Below the pieces are notes generated by a model, which had not been told where the DNA came from, did no database searches, and saw only the letters and a program-made list of their open reading frames with translations. From positions 32,361,473 to 32,425,472 of the forward strand of contig NC_063449.1 of assembly GCF_020379485.1 (NCBI RefSeq): a stretch of DNA of 64,000 bases, in the 5' to 3' direction. The stretch comes from Brassica napus. Its lineage: Eukaryota > Streptophyta > Magnoliopsida > Brassicales > Brassicaceae. Positions 46,853 through 59,062 of the stretch are shown piece after piece. Both the position numbers and the translations under genes were made by a program. How positions within the stretch are numbered: position 1 is the first letter of the stretch; every line of letters begins with the position of its first letter.

Positions 46853-49800
46853 TCATATTGACTCTGTAAACCAATTTGGTAACTCCGCATCCATGTGAAC
46901 GACGAAAGACGGTTGTTTCGTAGCACTACGTGCTAGGCTATCCGCCTGTAGGTTCTCCGTCCGTGGTAAATGAACGATGTCTGAGTTGAGGAAACTTCTT
47001 TTTAAAAGCTTAATGTCTTCCAGATAACTTTCAAATGCTGGTCATTCTTCTGGTTCCGAAACCATCTTTACCAATTGAGAACAATCCATTGCAAACGTCA
47101 CCTGAAACTGTCTTAAATTCTTCATACATTCTATTGCCCAAATTAAAGCCTCCACCTCCGAATGAAAGGGTGAGAAACATGCCCTTACATTCTTTGCCCC
47201 TAATAAACCATCAAACCCCGGTAAAGTGCTATACCAGTCTTGCCCTGAAAATAAGTCTTTATCTTTCCATGATCCATCTATGAAGCACCATCGTCCTGAC
47301 GTTGCTAATGTGGAAGTGGTATGTACCTGATGCCCCCTCCTTGGATCATTTACTACATGTGCCTCAGCCCAGAGTGATGACTCCAATTCTGCTAATTTGA
47401 GTGTTTCCCTCGGATCAATATCCAGATTGCTAAAAACTTCGTTATTCCGGCCTTTCCATATATACCATAATATCAATGCAAATTGGTGGTCATCCATCTT
47501 TGGATTAACTCTCCAAAAAAGATGATCCATATTAGCAAAAAAAGAACTGATAGGAAAAATATTGGGATGCGATGGTATCTTAGATAAAGCCCATACTTGA
47601 CGTGCTGGAGGACATTCAAAAAACACATAATTTATTGATTCCTCCGGATCTCCGCATTGGGCACAACATATATCCCCTTGTATCCCTCTTGATTTTAGAT
47701 TTTTCATTACTGCTATACATCCTGAAAGGAGTTGCCATAAGAAATGTTTTATTTTTGGAGGGCACCGCACTTTCCAGCAAAAAGCTTTTAATGTATACAC
47801 CGTGGGGCCATAAAAAACTGGTGGTTTTTCCTTATCAGGATAGACCCTTTCCACTTGATAACCTGATTGAACCGAATATTTTTCATTGTTGGTAAAATGC
47901 CATCCATTTCTATCCTCCATCTGATTACGACTTAATGGAATACTTCCAATAATTTTTACATCATGAGGATCCACCAAAGCCATGATTGCCTGTAAATTCC
48001 ATGTTCGGGATTCCTGATTAATGAGGGAATCCACTGTGAGATCCGGGTAACTGTTTTGAAGGTTTTTGTTTGCTGGTCTCGGGCGAGTGGCTGGGATCCA
48101 AAGATCATTCCATACTGATATAGATGAACCTGTTCCCACCCTTTTAATTAGTCCTTTACAAACCAGATATCTAGCAGAAATAATACTCCTCCAGCCATAT
48201 GACGGGGAGTATGAGCGGATCGGTTCCAGGGGTGAAGCATTCCTGTAGTATCGTCCTTTGAAGACTCTTGAAAAAAGAGTATTTGGCTTCTCAATCAGCC
48301 TCCACAATTGCTTACCAAGCATTGCTGTGTTAAAATCAATAAGATCCTTAAAGCCTAGTCCACCATTATCTTTAAGCACACATAATTTATCCCATGATTT
48401 CCAATGCATGCCTTTTGTACTTCCTCCTGGACTCCACCAAAACTGAGCTATTGCACTCGTTAACTTTTTTACTGTAGCCTTCGGTAACCGATAAACAGAC
48501 ATAACATGATTTGGCAGGACCGTAACCACCGATTTAATAATCACTTCTTTTCCTCCTTTAGTAAAAAATCTAAAAATCCATCCATTAACCCTATTATTCA
48601 AGCGTTCTTGTACAAAACCAAACACTTGTACCTTAGATCCTCCAAGACTTTCTGGTAAACCTAAATAAGATCCCATGCCTCTTATATTCTGAATTCCCAA
48701 AATATCTCTCAACTCTTGACGACTAGCTTCTTCAATCTTATGTCCAAATTGGATTGAATATTTCTGGAAATTAATTTGTTGCCTTGAGACAGCCTCATAT
48801 TCCTTCAAAATCCTGAGAATGGTTTGACACTCCTCCTTATTTTCCTTACAAAAGAAAAGACTATCATCTGCAAATAGCAAATGAGAGATTGCTGGACAAG
48901 CTCTTGCTACCTTTAGACCAGATAATTGTTTCACCCTCTCCGCCTTCTTAATATTCGCAATTAATGCCTCAGTGCACATAATAAATAAATACGGAGACAA
49001 AGGATCCCCTTGCCGTAAGCCCCGCTGTGGGATGATAAGACCACGTGGCTGACCATTGAGAAGGATCCTATATTGAACCGAAGAAATACACTCCAACATT
49101 AAGTTAATCCAACGAGGATCAAATCCCATTTTATGAAGAAGAGCCTCAATAAAACTCCACTCTATCCTATCATACGCCTTACTCATATCCGTTTTGATTG
49201 CCATAAACTTATTTTGACAAGACTTATTGGTCCTCAGTCCATGAAACATTTCCTGCGCTATAAGAATATTATCTGAGATTAACCTGCCAGCCACGAAAGC
49301 CGACTGTGTCTCTGAAATTAGTAGTGGCAGGCAAATTTTCAATCTTTGACACAAAACTTTCGAGATAATCTTGTACCCAACATTACATAGACTTATCGGC
49401 CTTAGATCTGTCATCCTTGTGGGTCTCTCTATTTTCGGAATCATACAGATATTAGTAATATTTAAACGTGGATCCATATTTCCTGTAAGGAGAAAATTAT
49501 TCACCATCTCAACCACATCCTTCTTGATAACATGCCATGAATGTTGAAAAAAAAGAGCTGTCATCCCATCCGGGCCTGGCGCTTTCTCCGGATGCATCAT
49601 GAATAAAGCTAGTCGGACCTCTTCCTCTGTTGCCATTCTCAATAAAATTTGATTCATTTGGTGGGAAATAGATGGAACTATCTCTTCCAAGAAATTATCA
49701 AAATCTGTTGGGTCCGTGGATCTAAACAAACTTTCAAAATAATCGACCGCCACCTTCTCAACTTTTTTCTCTTCGGTTATCCAATTACCCAATTCATCAT

Positions 49801-50819
49801 GGAGTCCCACTATTTTATTACGAACCCTACGCTGCTTTGTCAAAGCATGGTAAAACTTAGTATTAAGATCTTCAGACGAGTACCACATATTCCGGCTTTT
49901 CTGATGCCAATATTCCTCCTCATCCTTACATGCCTCTTGTAACTTCCTGGAAACCTCAAGAATCTCTTCTTGTGATTTGCTATTATCCATTTGAAATTCT
50001 TCTAGGGCCTGTTGAAGATCTTTAATTGTGTCCTTCCCATATGGCTGATTATCTTTTCACCATGAAGATATTTCATGACGACAATTATTAATTTTTGTAA
50101 CAAAATCAACTGTTTGTCCTCCCTGAGGTTCCGTCCAGCCTGCCATCAGAACCCACCATCTTCAAATATTCTGTGTAAGAACATGGGAAAAGTGTATGCC
50201 ATTCCTCATTTGCCAAAGCCCGATCCAATCGACATCTGACCATCACTGCTCTTTTTCCTTTGCCCCTTCTTCCTTGCCAAGACAGTGTATTACCTCGAGC
50301 CGGAAATTCCAAAAGACCACTATTCCTTATCATGTTGTTAAAAGGAATGAAGGAAGTTGTACATCGTAGGGAGCCCCCATCCTTTTCATGATTTCCAGTG
50401 ATTTCATTTAGATCTCCAATAATAAACCAAGGTTCCGATCGTGATAATCCAAATCTAGTTAATCTCTCCCAAACCTGTTCTCTTAGCTCTTGTACCGGTT
50501 CCCCATAGACAAAGGTAAGAAAAACTTGTTTTCCTTTGGCCACCGCCTCGACATCTATCATTCTGTTGCTAGAATATATAATTTTAACTTGATATTCCTT
50601 GTTATAAAAAAGAGCTAAACCACCGCTCCTTCCATTTGGATCCACAGTAACCAAACTATCATATCCAAAATGAGATTGAAACCTTTGGACGAAATTGAAG
50701 TCTTGTTTCGTTTCAGATAAAAATAAAAATTCTGGTTTATGTTTGTGCTATATTTCTCGGAGATAACTTATAGTCCAATGACTTCCTAGTCCTCTACAAT
50801 TCCAGCTTAGTATTTTCAT
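46853..50819 (-). pseudogene. LINE ORF2: endonuclease, reverse transcriptase, RNase H
   Basis: It starts at MKILSWNCRGLG (50819), the typical start of the apurinic-type endonuclease, with FIIGDLNEI and RRGKGKRAVMVRCRLDRA further on. A stop lies in the first 40 codons. Endonuclease and RT are separated by a frame break and probable deletion at about 50100, and by another stop near 50050. The RT has EKAPGPDGMTALFF, RPISLCNVGYKIISKVL, RQGDPLSPYLFI and catalytic FADD near 48870. A zf-RVT follows (CAQCGDPEESINYVFFEC), then RNase H (CFIDGSWK, SEVEALIWAI, FAMDCSQL). A TGA at 47042-47044 lies within the RNase H, after which the same frame continues to 46853. It is non-functional as it stands. Confidence 0.88.
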
Positions 50820-51640
50820 ATATAAAAATATTTGTATTGCTCCATCGAACCAGAAGATGCAGGTTTAATGATACCCGAAAATATTTTAACATCAAGTCCC
50901 CACTGCCACCATAGCCTAACTGCATCCAAGTATTCGTCAATCCCATATAAAACAAACACCCACCAATCTATATCAGTTGCCGGATAATAATTATTGGGCC
51001 ACTTTTCAACTATGCACCAGTCGCCAATCAAAACCGTCATGATCGTCCATTTAAAGACCCGAGCCAAATTGAAAGTATGTTCCAATAATAATAAGCTCCA
51101 AAGCCCCCAGAAATGCCCAAGGAAAGCCCGTGTTACCAGTAGAATACCATCATAGCAATCATAGTCTAATACCATACATAAGTATCTTGTTAAAACCTCC
51201 GGATTGAAATTTGTTAATACCAAAATCAAGTTGCGCCCCCAGATAAATAGATTCCAAAAAACCAAAAAATACCCGACTCAAGATGCAATGTATTTCTTTT
51301 CCAGTCCACACGCCATGCCAATACCGGGATTTCCGCATAAGTTTTAAAAAAAACCTCGTAAAAGCCAAATGGCCTAATTGACACCCTTGTTCTCACCTTA
51401 TTTTCGCACCAGTCCTCCGCTTGGTTAATATAATTTACTAAAAGTAAATAACATAAGCCAAGAAATATTTTCTGAATCCCAATGTAACAGCCAGAACCTA
51501 ACCGCACTTGGTTTGGTAGGATCCGCCACAGTACCAGCTCCAAAACCGATACCAGTACCATATACCATCTTGCCAAATCTCTGAAGCAAAGCCAAGTTAC
51601 ACCCCCATGCACATGTTGATCATTCTTTGCCATAAAAGCT
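50820..51640 (-). other. LINE ORF1-ORF2 spacer
   Basis: Between the ORF1 stop and the ORF2 start. Several overlapping frames are open but none resembles a known domain. Confidence 0.5.
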
Positions 51641-51999
51641 TCATTGTTTTGCAGGATCAGTGTTTGGGTTTGATGTGCCCTTCTCCTCCACCTGCTTGGA
51701 ATGATCCCCCTGACGCGATCCTGTCTTTGCTGCCATGCGCTTGTTGATCACCATCTTAGCCATCTTCAACTTGTTTGAAGCTCCTGTGGCCAGTGCCGGT
51801 TTGAGGAGCCTTCGACGACCACCCTGTCTCTTTTCTGTCTCTCCAGTAGCCTTTTCTTTACCATCATCCTCCTCCTCCACATCCTTCTCCCCATCGAGCT
51901 CCTCGGTCGCAGCCTCCTGCATATTGGCGTCTCCCTCTGTTTCTCCATCATAAGGAGTTTGTATCTCCTCTATCTTCTCATTCTCAATCCTAGTACTGT
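51641..51999 (-). pseudogene. LINE ORF1, C-terminal fragment
   Basis: An open frame of charged, low-complexity sequence (acidic block EELDGEKDVEEEDDGKEK followed by basic KRQGGRRRLLK) ends at 51641 ahead of ORF2. Position and composition fit the tail of a plant L1 ORF1 RNA-binding protein. The RNA-binding domain itself is cut off by the 5' truncation. Confidence 0.6.
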
Positions 52000-52267
52000 C
52001 CTTTAAACTAATTAATTTAACTATTTTGTCGTATCAGCAAATTTTGATCAATATAAAAATGAAATCGTGTTATATCAAATATTAGACATGAATGTTTTCC
52101 GAAAATAGCTTTATTAATCACATATTAAATGTTAAAAATTTAAAAATAAATACACTACAAAAAAAAATTACTATTAAAATTATCAATTAAGTTATATAAC
52201 ATCATTTTGTTAACATGGATATCTAAAAGCTACATAAGCAACAAACACCATGTAAAACAATTAAGAG

Positions 52268-52904
52268 TTTTTTTTGCAAAATTGACCTAGAACTCAAATT
52301 CAAACACAAAACTAACCACGTTTTTTTTGGAAATTAGTTTTGCCATATTCACCCCACAAATTCATATAATTCACGAAAATGCCATCAATTTTTTTTTTCT
52401 TTTCGAAAATGACATTTTTACTCTCTCACTCTCATCATCTTCAAGTAATTACAAGATTGCCATTGTCATCAATACCCCCAACCACCATGAACAACCAATT
52501 TGAAGTTCTTAATGCTCCCAAAATCGATTTACCCTTCTTCTTTCTTCATTCTTATGAACTAAACACAACATCTCTCTCACTTTCTCTCCACGTTCAGCTA
52601 AAAAAAACCAAGATTTTGATTCTACATTTTTATGGTTCATAGAGTCATAGAAGCTAACGATTGTGAGTGAGTCACTTTCGTTTGAGATTTTGTGTGCTTG
52701 GAGAAGCCTTATGTGTGCTAAGGAAGTTATCTCACCAATTTAAGGTATGAAATCGAGTTTTTTTCCAGATCTGTTCGTCCAGACGACTTCCCAGGTAAGT
52801 CGTCTGGCTGTAGACGACTTACCTGGAAGTCGTCTGGTCAATGCAGAGGTTATTTTTGCAATTGACTTTGAATCTGTTTTCTAAGACGACTGAAATATAA
52901 GTCG
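52268..52904 (+). mobile_element. 5' part of a Mutator-like element (MULE)
   Basis: This stretch holds GACGACTTA-type inverted motifs that continue on the far side of the Tat element at 61606. It is therefore the left part of the MULE region whose transposase begins near 62337. A possible element start is 'gcaaaattgacctagaac' near 52275, but the right end is outside the window, so terminal repeats cannot be checked. No confident coding exon is seen here. Confidence 0.5.
52779..52837. repeat. Near-perfect 27-bp hairpin
   Basis: CCAGACGACTTCCCAGGTAA...TCT pairs with its reverse complement across a 6-base loop, GGCTGT, with one unpaired base. It repeats the GTCGTC/GACGAC theme of the long inverted repeat nearby. 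Confidence 0.8.
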
Positions 52905-53967
52905 TGTTGGGGTCAAAAACGGTTATTTCGAAATCAACAGCTATGATTATTTTTTATTCACGGATTTCTCGCAAAACATTCACTAAAAGAAAGATCGGAA
53001 GTGAATGAACGAGCGAATCCCGCACAAAAGCCACTCGTCGGAGAGCTGAATCGTCACGCGGGTCAGCTCGCCGGCGAGCTCAACCATTACGCCGGTCAGC
53101 TCGCCGGTGAGCTGAACCGCCGTGTGGTTGCACTCGCCCGGCGAGCTCAGCCATCGCGCCGGTCAGCTCGCCGGCGAGCTGAACCGTCGCGTGGTTATGT
53201 TCGCCGGCGAGTTCGGCCGTCACGCGAGTCGGCTCGCCTGGCGAGCTCGACCTGATCCCGGCCTGTCCGACTTACTTCGACTCCCGTATCTTCCGTATAG
53301 CTGTGATATCCGACCTTCAGGACCATATACTTCTTGTTTCGTTTTGATTAAAGTTATTCTCGAAGTTTTATGACCAAAACCGAGAAATCGTATAAACGCC
53401 AAAAGGCCTAAGAACGGTCTGCAAGGATCCAGACTGTTCTAGAGGCCCATCTACGCTCTCAGAAGGGATTCTATCCCATAAAAGTTATGACGGTTTGTCC
53501 TAACTCGCAGAAATACGATAAATGTAAAGATTCGAGGATAACTATCAAGATCGACAAAAAATGGAATATGCCCGAAAGAGATAGACTTGGGCCCGAAGGC
53601 GAAGGATGAGCCACCGACCTAGAGCGACTATATAAGGAGAGCAGGAGCAGAAGAAAAAGGATCCGAGAATTTAGACTTAGAGAACTCCTGCTAGCTTAGA
53701 GAACTTAGGGCTTAGGTGGTTAAACTAGCACGACAAGGCTTAGGACGCCTTGACCGCCTCTTTTCTGATAGTTAGCATATCTCTACTCCTCTCGAGGAAA
53801 ATCTTGTATTCATACTATTCAATAAAACGCCTCTGAGCGATTGTCTATCTTTTTATCGTTCTAAAGTGATTACGCAGAGAATTCAGACCTTCAAGGAAAA
53901 ACGGGTTCACTCGGTTTTCCTCCATTATTATTTATTATAATCGACGGTGTGAATTTCGGTTCCCACA
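52905..53967 (+). repeat. 5' LTR of the Tat element, with palindromic GC-rich array
   Basis: 1063 bp. From 53030 to 53250 it holds an array of about six units of 30-36 bp, each centred on the palindrome CTCGCCGGCGAG or a variant, in otherwise moderate-GC sequence. A TATA-like 'ctatataaggag' at about 53629 is a likely promoter for the element RNA. It differs from the 3' LTR by substitutions and several small indels. Confidence 0.88.
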
Positions 53968-53985
53968 GTTTGGCGCTAGAAGGAG
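53968..53985 (+). other. Primer-binding site of the Tat element
   Basis: GTTTGGCGCTAGAAGGAG directly follows the LTR end CCCACA. The position is right for a tRNA primer site, but I did not assign the tRNA with confidence. Confidence 0.55.
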
Positions 53986-53991
53986 GGGGAT

Positions 53992-56900
53992 TTGACGAAT
54001 TCTCTAACTCAAAAATCACTAAACGATAAAAGACACAGGATGTCCGCTCCAGCAGCTAACGATGTCGTTTCTTTCAAGGACCGGGCAACGGCCGATCAGG
54101 CCAAACCCCACAACGATCTCCTTGTCATCGAGCTGACGATCCAGGACATCGACGTAGCGAGAGTGTTGGTCGACACCGGATGCTCGGCCAATATTATCTA
54201 CAAAAGCACCCTCGAAAGAATGGAGATCGATCTGTGCGCCGTTACGGAAAGACCCAGACGGATATTCAGACTCTCGGGAAATGCTACTATGACTCTCGGC
54301 TCGATCGACCTCGTTGTTAAAGCCGGGAGCATCACCAAAGTCATGGAATTCTTAGTCATCGACCGCCCAACATCGTACAACGCGATTGTCGGTACTCCAT
54401 AGCTGAATTCCATGCTAGTGATCCCTTCGACATTCCATCTGTGCCTTAAGTTTCTAACCCCTCGTGGAGTCGAAACTATACAAGGAGACCGCAGGATGTC
54501 GCAAGTATGTTTCGCCGCCGAGTTAAAAAGAAAGAACTTGGCGATCGAAACTTCCCATAAAAAGAAAAGAAAGCTGACTCTCGATGAGAACGCCCCGGAA
54601 CGAGACTCGGAAGTCTTCTGGCAATCTCAAAGGGCTGAATACCTTGAAGGGAAGCTCGAACCGACTTCCGAACCGGTAATTTTGATCAGCCTCGACGAAT
54701 CCTCTCCGAAACGATGCGTCGAGATTGGAGCCAACCTCCGCGAGCCACTAAAGACAGAGCTCATCTCCTGTCTCAAAAAGAACCTCAATGCGTTCGCTTG
54801 GGCCGTGGAAGACATGCCAGGGATCGATATCGGCATAACGTGTCATGAGCTCAACATCGATCCGACTTACAGACCTGTCAAACAAAAAAGGCGGAAGCTA
54901 GAACCGGAGCGTGCCACCGCGGTAAATGAGAAAGTCGAAAGACTCCTAAAGGTCGGATCAATAACAGAAGTTAGGTATCCAGACTGGCTTGCTAACCCGG
55001 TCGTGGTCAAAAAGAAAAACGGCAAATGGCGAGTATGCGTCGATTTCACCGATCTCAACAAGGCATGTCCAAAGGATTGCTTCCCACCCCCGCACATCGA
55101 CCGACTGTTCGAAGCAACAGCAGGGGACAAACTCTTATCATTTATGGATGCCTTCTCCGGGTACAATCAGATCATGATGAATCCCGACGATCGTGAGAAA
55201 ACTGCGTTCATCACCGATCGGGGAACATATTGCTACAAAGTAATGCCTTTCGGTCTCAAGAATGCAGGCGCCACTTACAAGCGACTTGTCAATCGAATTT
55301 TCTCCGAACAGCTCGGCAAGAATATGGAGGTATATATCGATGACATGCTCGTAAAGTCTCTTGACGAGCACGACCACGTCTCCCATTTGGAGGAGTGCTT
55401 TGCAAAACTTAACGCCCACAACATGAAACTGAACCATGCAAAGTGTAGATTCGCGGTGGCATCAGGAGAATTTCTCGGGTACCTAGTCATGTGTCGTGGG
55501 ATCGAAGCCAATCCTAAGCAGATCAACGCGTTAATAGAGATGGTCTCGCTAAGGATGAAACAGGAAGTCCAAAGACTAACCGGAAGAGTCGCGGCCTTGA
55601 ACCGTTTCATCTCGCGCTCGACGGATAAGTGTCTTCCTTTCTACGACACGCTGAAAGGGAATAAGAAGTTCGAATGGTCGGAGGAATGTGAGAAAGCTTT
55701 CCAACAGCTAAAACTTTACCTAGCCACTCCTCCCGTCCTCGCAAAACCAGTGGAGGGAGAACCCTTGTTCGTGTACATCACAGTCTCCACAACAGCGGTA
55801 AGCGGCGTTTTGATTAGAGAGGAACGCGGTGAGCAAAAACTAATCTTCTACATAAGCAAAACGTTACTGGACGCTGAGACCCGGTATCCCCTGATGGAGA
55901 AACTAGCATTCGCAGTTGTGACATCGGCAAAGAAACTCCTGCCGTACTTTCAGTCGCATACCATAATAATCCTCACCACTTTCCCCCTGCGAACGATCTT
56001 GCACAGTCCGAGTCAGTCAGGACGACTCGCAAAATGGGCAATCCAACTAAGCGAGTACGACATGGAGTACCGCCCAAGAACCTGCGCAAAATCTCAAGTA
56101 CTAGCAGACTTCTTGGTAGAATTGCCCACGGGGGATATGACAAACACGGAACCGGACTCAACCTAGATCCTTTACGTTGACGGATCGTCGTCCAAACAAG
56201 GATCCGGGATCGGAATCCGGCTCACGTCTCCGACCGGTGAAGTCTTGGAACAATCATTCCGATTGGAATTCCATGCATCGAACAACGAGGCCGAATATGA
56301 AGCACTCGTCGCAGGATTACGATTATCCCATGGGCTTAAGATCCGCAACATTCACGCTTACTGTGACTCTCAGTTAGTCGCAAATCAGTACAGCGGAGAA
56401 TACAAAGCGAGGGACGAGAGAATGGATGCATATCTAAAACTCATCCAAGACCTCTCCCGAGACTTCAACCACTTCGCCCTCACTAGGATTCCTCGCTCGG
56501 AAAACACTCAGGCGGATGCCTTGGCCGCACTCGCATCAAGTTCGGATTTTGGACTAAGACGAGTAATCCATGTCGAGTTCATCGAACACCCAAGCATCTG
56601 ACCACCAGTGGTCGCCAATCTGATTTGAGCACAAATCGAAAATGCGGAGGTAGTCGAAGACCCACCAGAAGAAAACGTGGATCAGTCGGAATACGGCTGC
56701 GACAGCCCATGGCTAGAGCCAATCTGAGTATACATAATCAACGGAACACTTCCCACTGAGAAATGGACGGCCCGCAAAATCAAGACACAGGCCGCGCGAT
56801 ATGTAACGGTTGAAGGAGAAATTTACAAATGGAGATTCTCTGGCCCACTCATGAACTGCGCCGAAGGCGAAAAAGCAAGAAGAGTAATGGAGGAGGTTCA

Positions 56901-57920
56901 TTCCGGATCATGTGGGAACCACTCCGGCGGAAGATCTCTCACCGTAAAAATAAAACGCCATGGTTATTACTGGCCAACTATGATCAAGGACTGCGAGAAA
57001 TTTGCATGGAAGTGCGAAAAATGCCAAAGGCATGCGCCGACAATCCATCAACCCGCGGAAGTCCTCTCGTCCATCTCATCTCTGTATCCCTTCATGGTCC
57101 ATGGATATCGTCGGGCCATTACACAACTCGAAGCAGAAATGCTTCCTCCTGGTCCTCACGGATTTCTTCTCAAAGTGGGTAGAGCCAGATTCCTATGCAA
57201 GTATCAAAGACGTACAAGTCGAGAACTTCGTATGGAAAAAAATCATCACCAGACATGGGGTCCCTTACGAAATCGTTACAGACAACGGATCTCAGTTCAT
57301 CTCTACCCGATTCGAAGCATTCTGCGAGAAGTGGAAGATACGACAGACCAAGTCGACTACCAGATATCCGCAGTGCAATGGCCAGGCAGAGACCCTCGAT
57401 GGGTTAAAAAAGCGCCAAAAAGGGGCGATGGGTAGAAGAGCTCGAAGGAGTTCTTTGGTCGCATCGTACGACCCTGAGACGGGCTACGGGTGAAACCCCA
57501 TTCGCCCTCGTTTACGGAACGGAATGTATGATCCCTGCGGAAGTAGAATTTCCCGGAGTACAGAGAAGATTCCTCCTCGAACGAGAAGATTTTAACAGCG
57601 CAATGCTCCTAGACGAACTCGATCTTATTAACGAGCGGCGAGATCAAGCTCTCATACGGATCCAAAATTACCTGCATGCCGCCGCAAAATACTACAACTC
57701 AAACGTTCGCCATCGCAGGTTCAAAGAAGGCGACCTGGTCCTTCGCAAAGTCTTCCAAAACACAGTCGAACGTAACGCAGGAAAACTGGGAGCAAACTGG
57801 GAAGGCCCATACAAGGTCATAAAGGTAATCCGACCAGGATCATACCAAATCGCAAACATGCAGGACGTCAAGATCCAAAGAACCTGGAACGCGATGCATC
57901 TTAAGAAATACTACCACTAA
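53992..57920 (+). pseudogene. Tat-lineage Pol: protease, RT, dual RNase H, integrase
   Basis: A short Gag start (MTNSLTQKSLNDKR) is fused near 54060 to protease (VLVDTGCSANIIY), so gag is deleted. TAG at 54400-54402 interrupts the same frame before RT, which shows VCVDFTDLNKACPKD, FMDAFSGYNQI and catalytic YIDD near 55335. Next comes a degenerate RNase H, then TAG at 56164-56166, then a second, archaeal-type RNase H (YVDGSSSKQGSG, NNEAEYEALVAGL, DSQLV). Three more in-frame stops lie between 56599 and 56730. The integrase has an HHCC finger (CEKCQRHAP), MDIVG, TDNGSQF and GQAE, with frameshifts near 57100 and 57415, and ends at 57920. Confidence 0.9.
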
Positions 57921-59062
57921 TCGTAAAGTGGATCCAAAGAACTACGAGATGGCTTGATCCCCGAAAAAGGGTACGTAGGCATCTCGCCCAGCGAGTTCAG
58001 CTATCCCCCATCTTAAAAAAGGGGGGGGGGGATGGGTACGTATACTCGTATACTCCCACAACTTTCAAAAAAGTCGATCTTTTCGGAACTTTTTACAAAA
58101 AAAAAAGAAAACGCGACGCTACAATCGCTAAGCCGACTACCCAACAAACGGCCAGAACGGCGGTCCAGAACTCGCTCTGAACGCCTAAATCAGCTATCAC
58201 GCTAAAACCAACAAACCCACGAATGCTCATAAAAAAAAAGAGCATCCTTGGTAAAAAGCCCGCAAGAAAAACGCGACTCAAAACAAAAAAAAAGATTAAC
58301 TTCTTGCACTGTGAGACGTCGCAACACGCTTGAAGTTACGGTCTTTCCAACACTTATGGAAACAACACTCTTGTTTCCAAAATCAACATACCTCTAACGG
58401 TGAAATGCCTTTTAAATGGTATCGCTTATGTGTTGCTGATCACAACAAACGAACCCTAACGTCCTAAACAGACACTAGCCGCCCTCGAAAGGATAGGCTC
58501 TCTTACAGCCGACAAGGATACCATAGCGCGATATACAAGAAAATCCAAAATTTTGGCCAGCAGCTCCAAACGGCCTTTGGAAGTAGCTCGATTCATGCCA
58601 AGACAAGTCATATAAGCCGATAACACTTCGTGGACTTTATATTGGTATGAATCAGGTAGAAATCGTAAACAGGCAAAACGAAAGCGGAATTGTCATCGCA
58701 TAGCCTTAGTCCGAAAGTAAACCTAGGTCTTGCCCTAAACCCAGTCTTGCTGGATCCTGACATCTCAAAGGCATAATATCGACATCCCGATATGAGATCC
58801 CAAAACTTGTCTCTTCACTTAAGTCTATACGTTTTCACGAGTCCTCGCACAAAGCAAAAGCTGTGCGCTCAACAGACTATGGATACGGTGATCGTCCGGG
58901 GGCAAGGAACGAGACGACAACTCACTCCTTCGCCCTCTAACTTCGAAAAACCCGGAATTCTCTCGATTTATAATAAGCCGAAAAGATTTTATAGATTGAG
59001 CCCAAACAAGGCAGGGATTCAAAGCCACCAACGGCCAGTCCCGAAACATGCAAACTGTGGCC
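57921..59062. other. Non-coding region between integrase and antisense gene
   Basis: It contains a G-run near 58020-58030 and no domain in any frame. This space is typical of the long 3' regions of Tat elements and would hold the 3' end of the antisense transcript. Confidence 0.5.

Larger units (their letters stand above)
46818..52001 (-). mobile_element. L1-type LINE, 5'-truncated
   Basis: A 5.2-kb non-LTR element in minus orientation. A T-run at 46818-46832 is its poly(A) tail. TTTAAACTA at 46809-46817 and 52002-52010 is a candidate target duplication, though short. It contains the end of ORF1, a spacer of about 820 bp, and an ORF2 with endonuclease, RT and C-terminal RNase H. The 5' end of ORF1 is missing, and ORF2 carries stops and a deletion. 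Confidence 0.8.

Noticed and set aside
53001..53373. Arg-rich open frames in the Tat LTR (and at 60551-61016)
   Set aside because: They are produced by the GC-rich palindromic array, occur in several frames at once, and have no domain.
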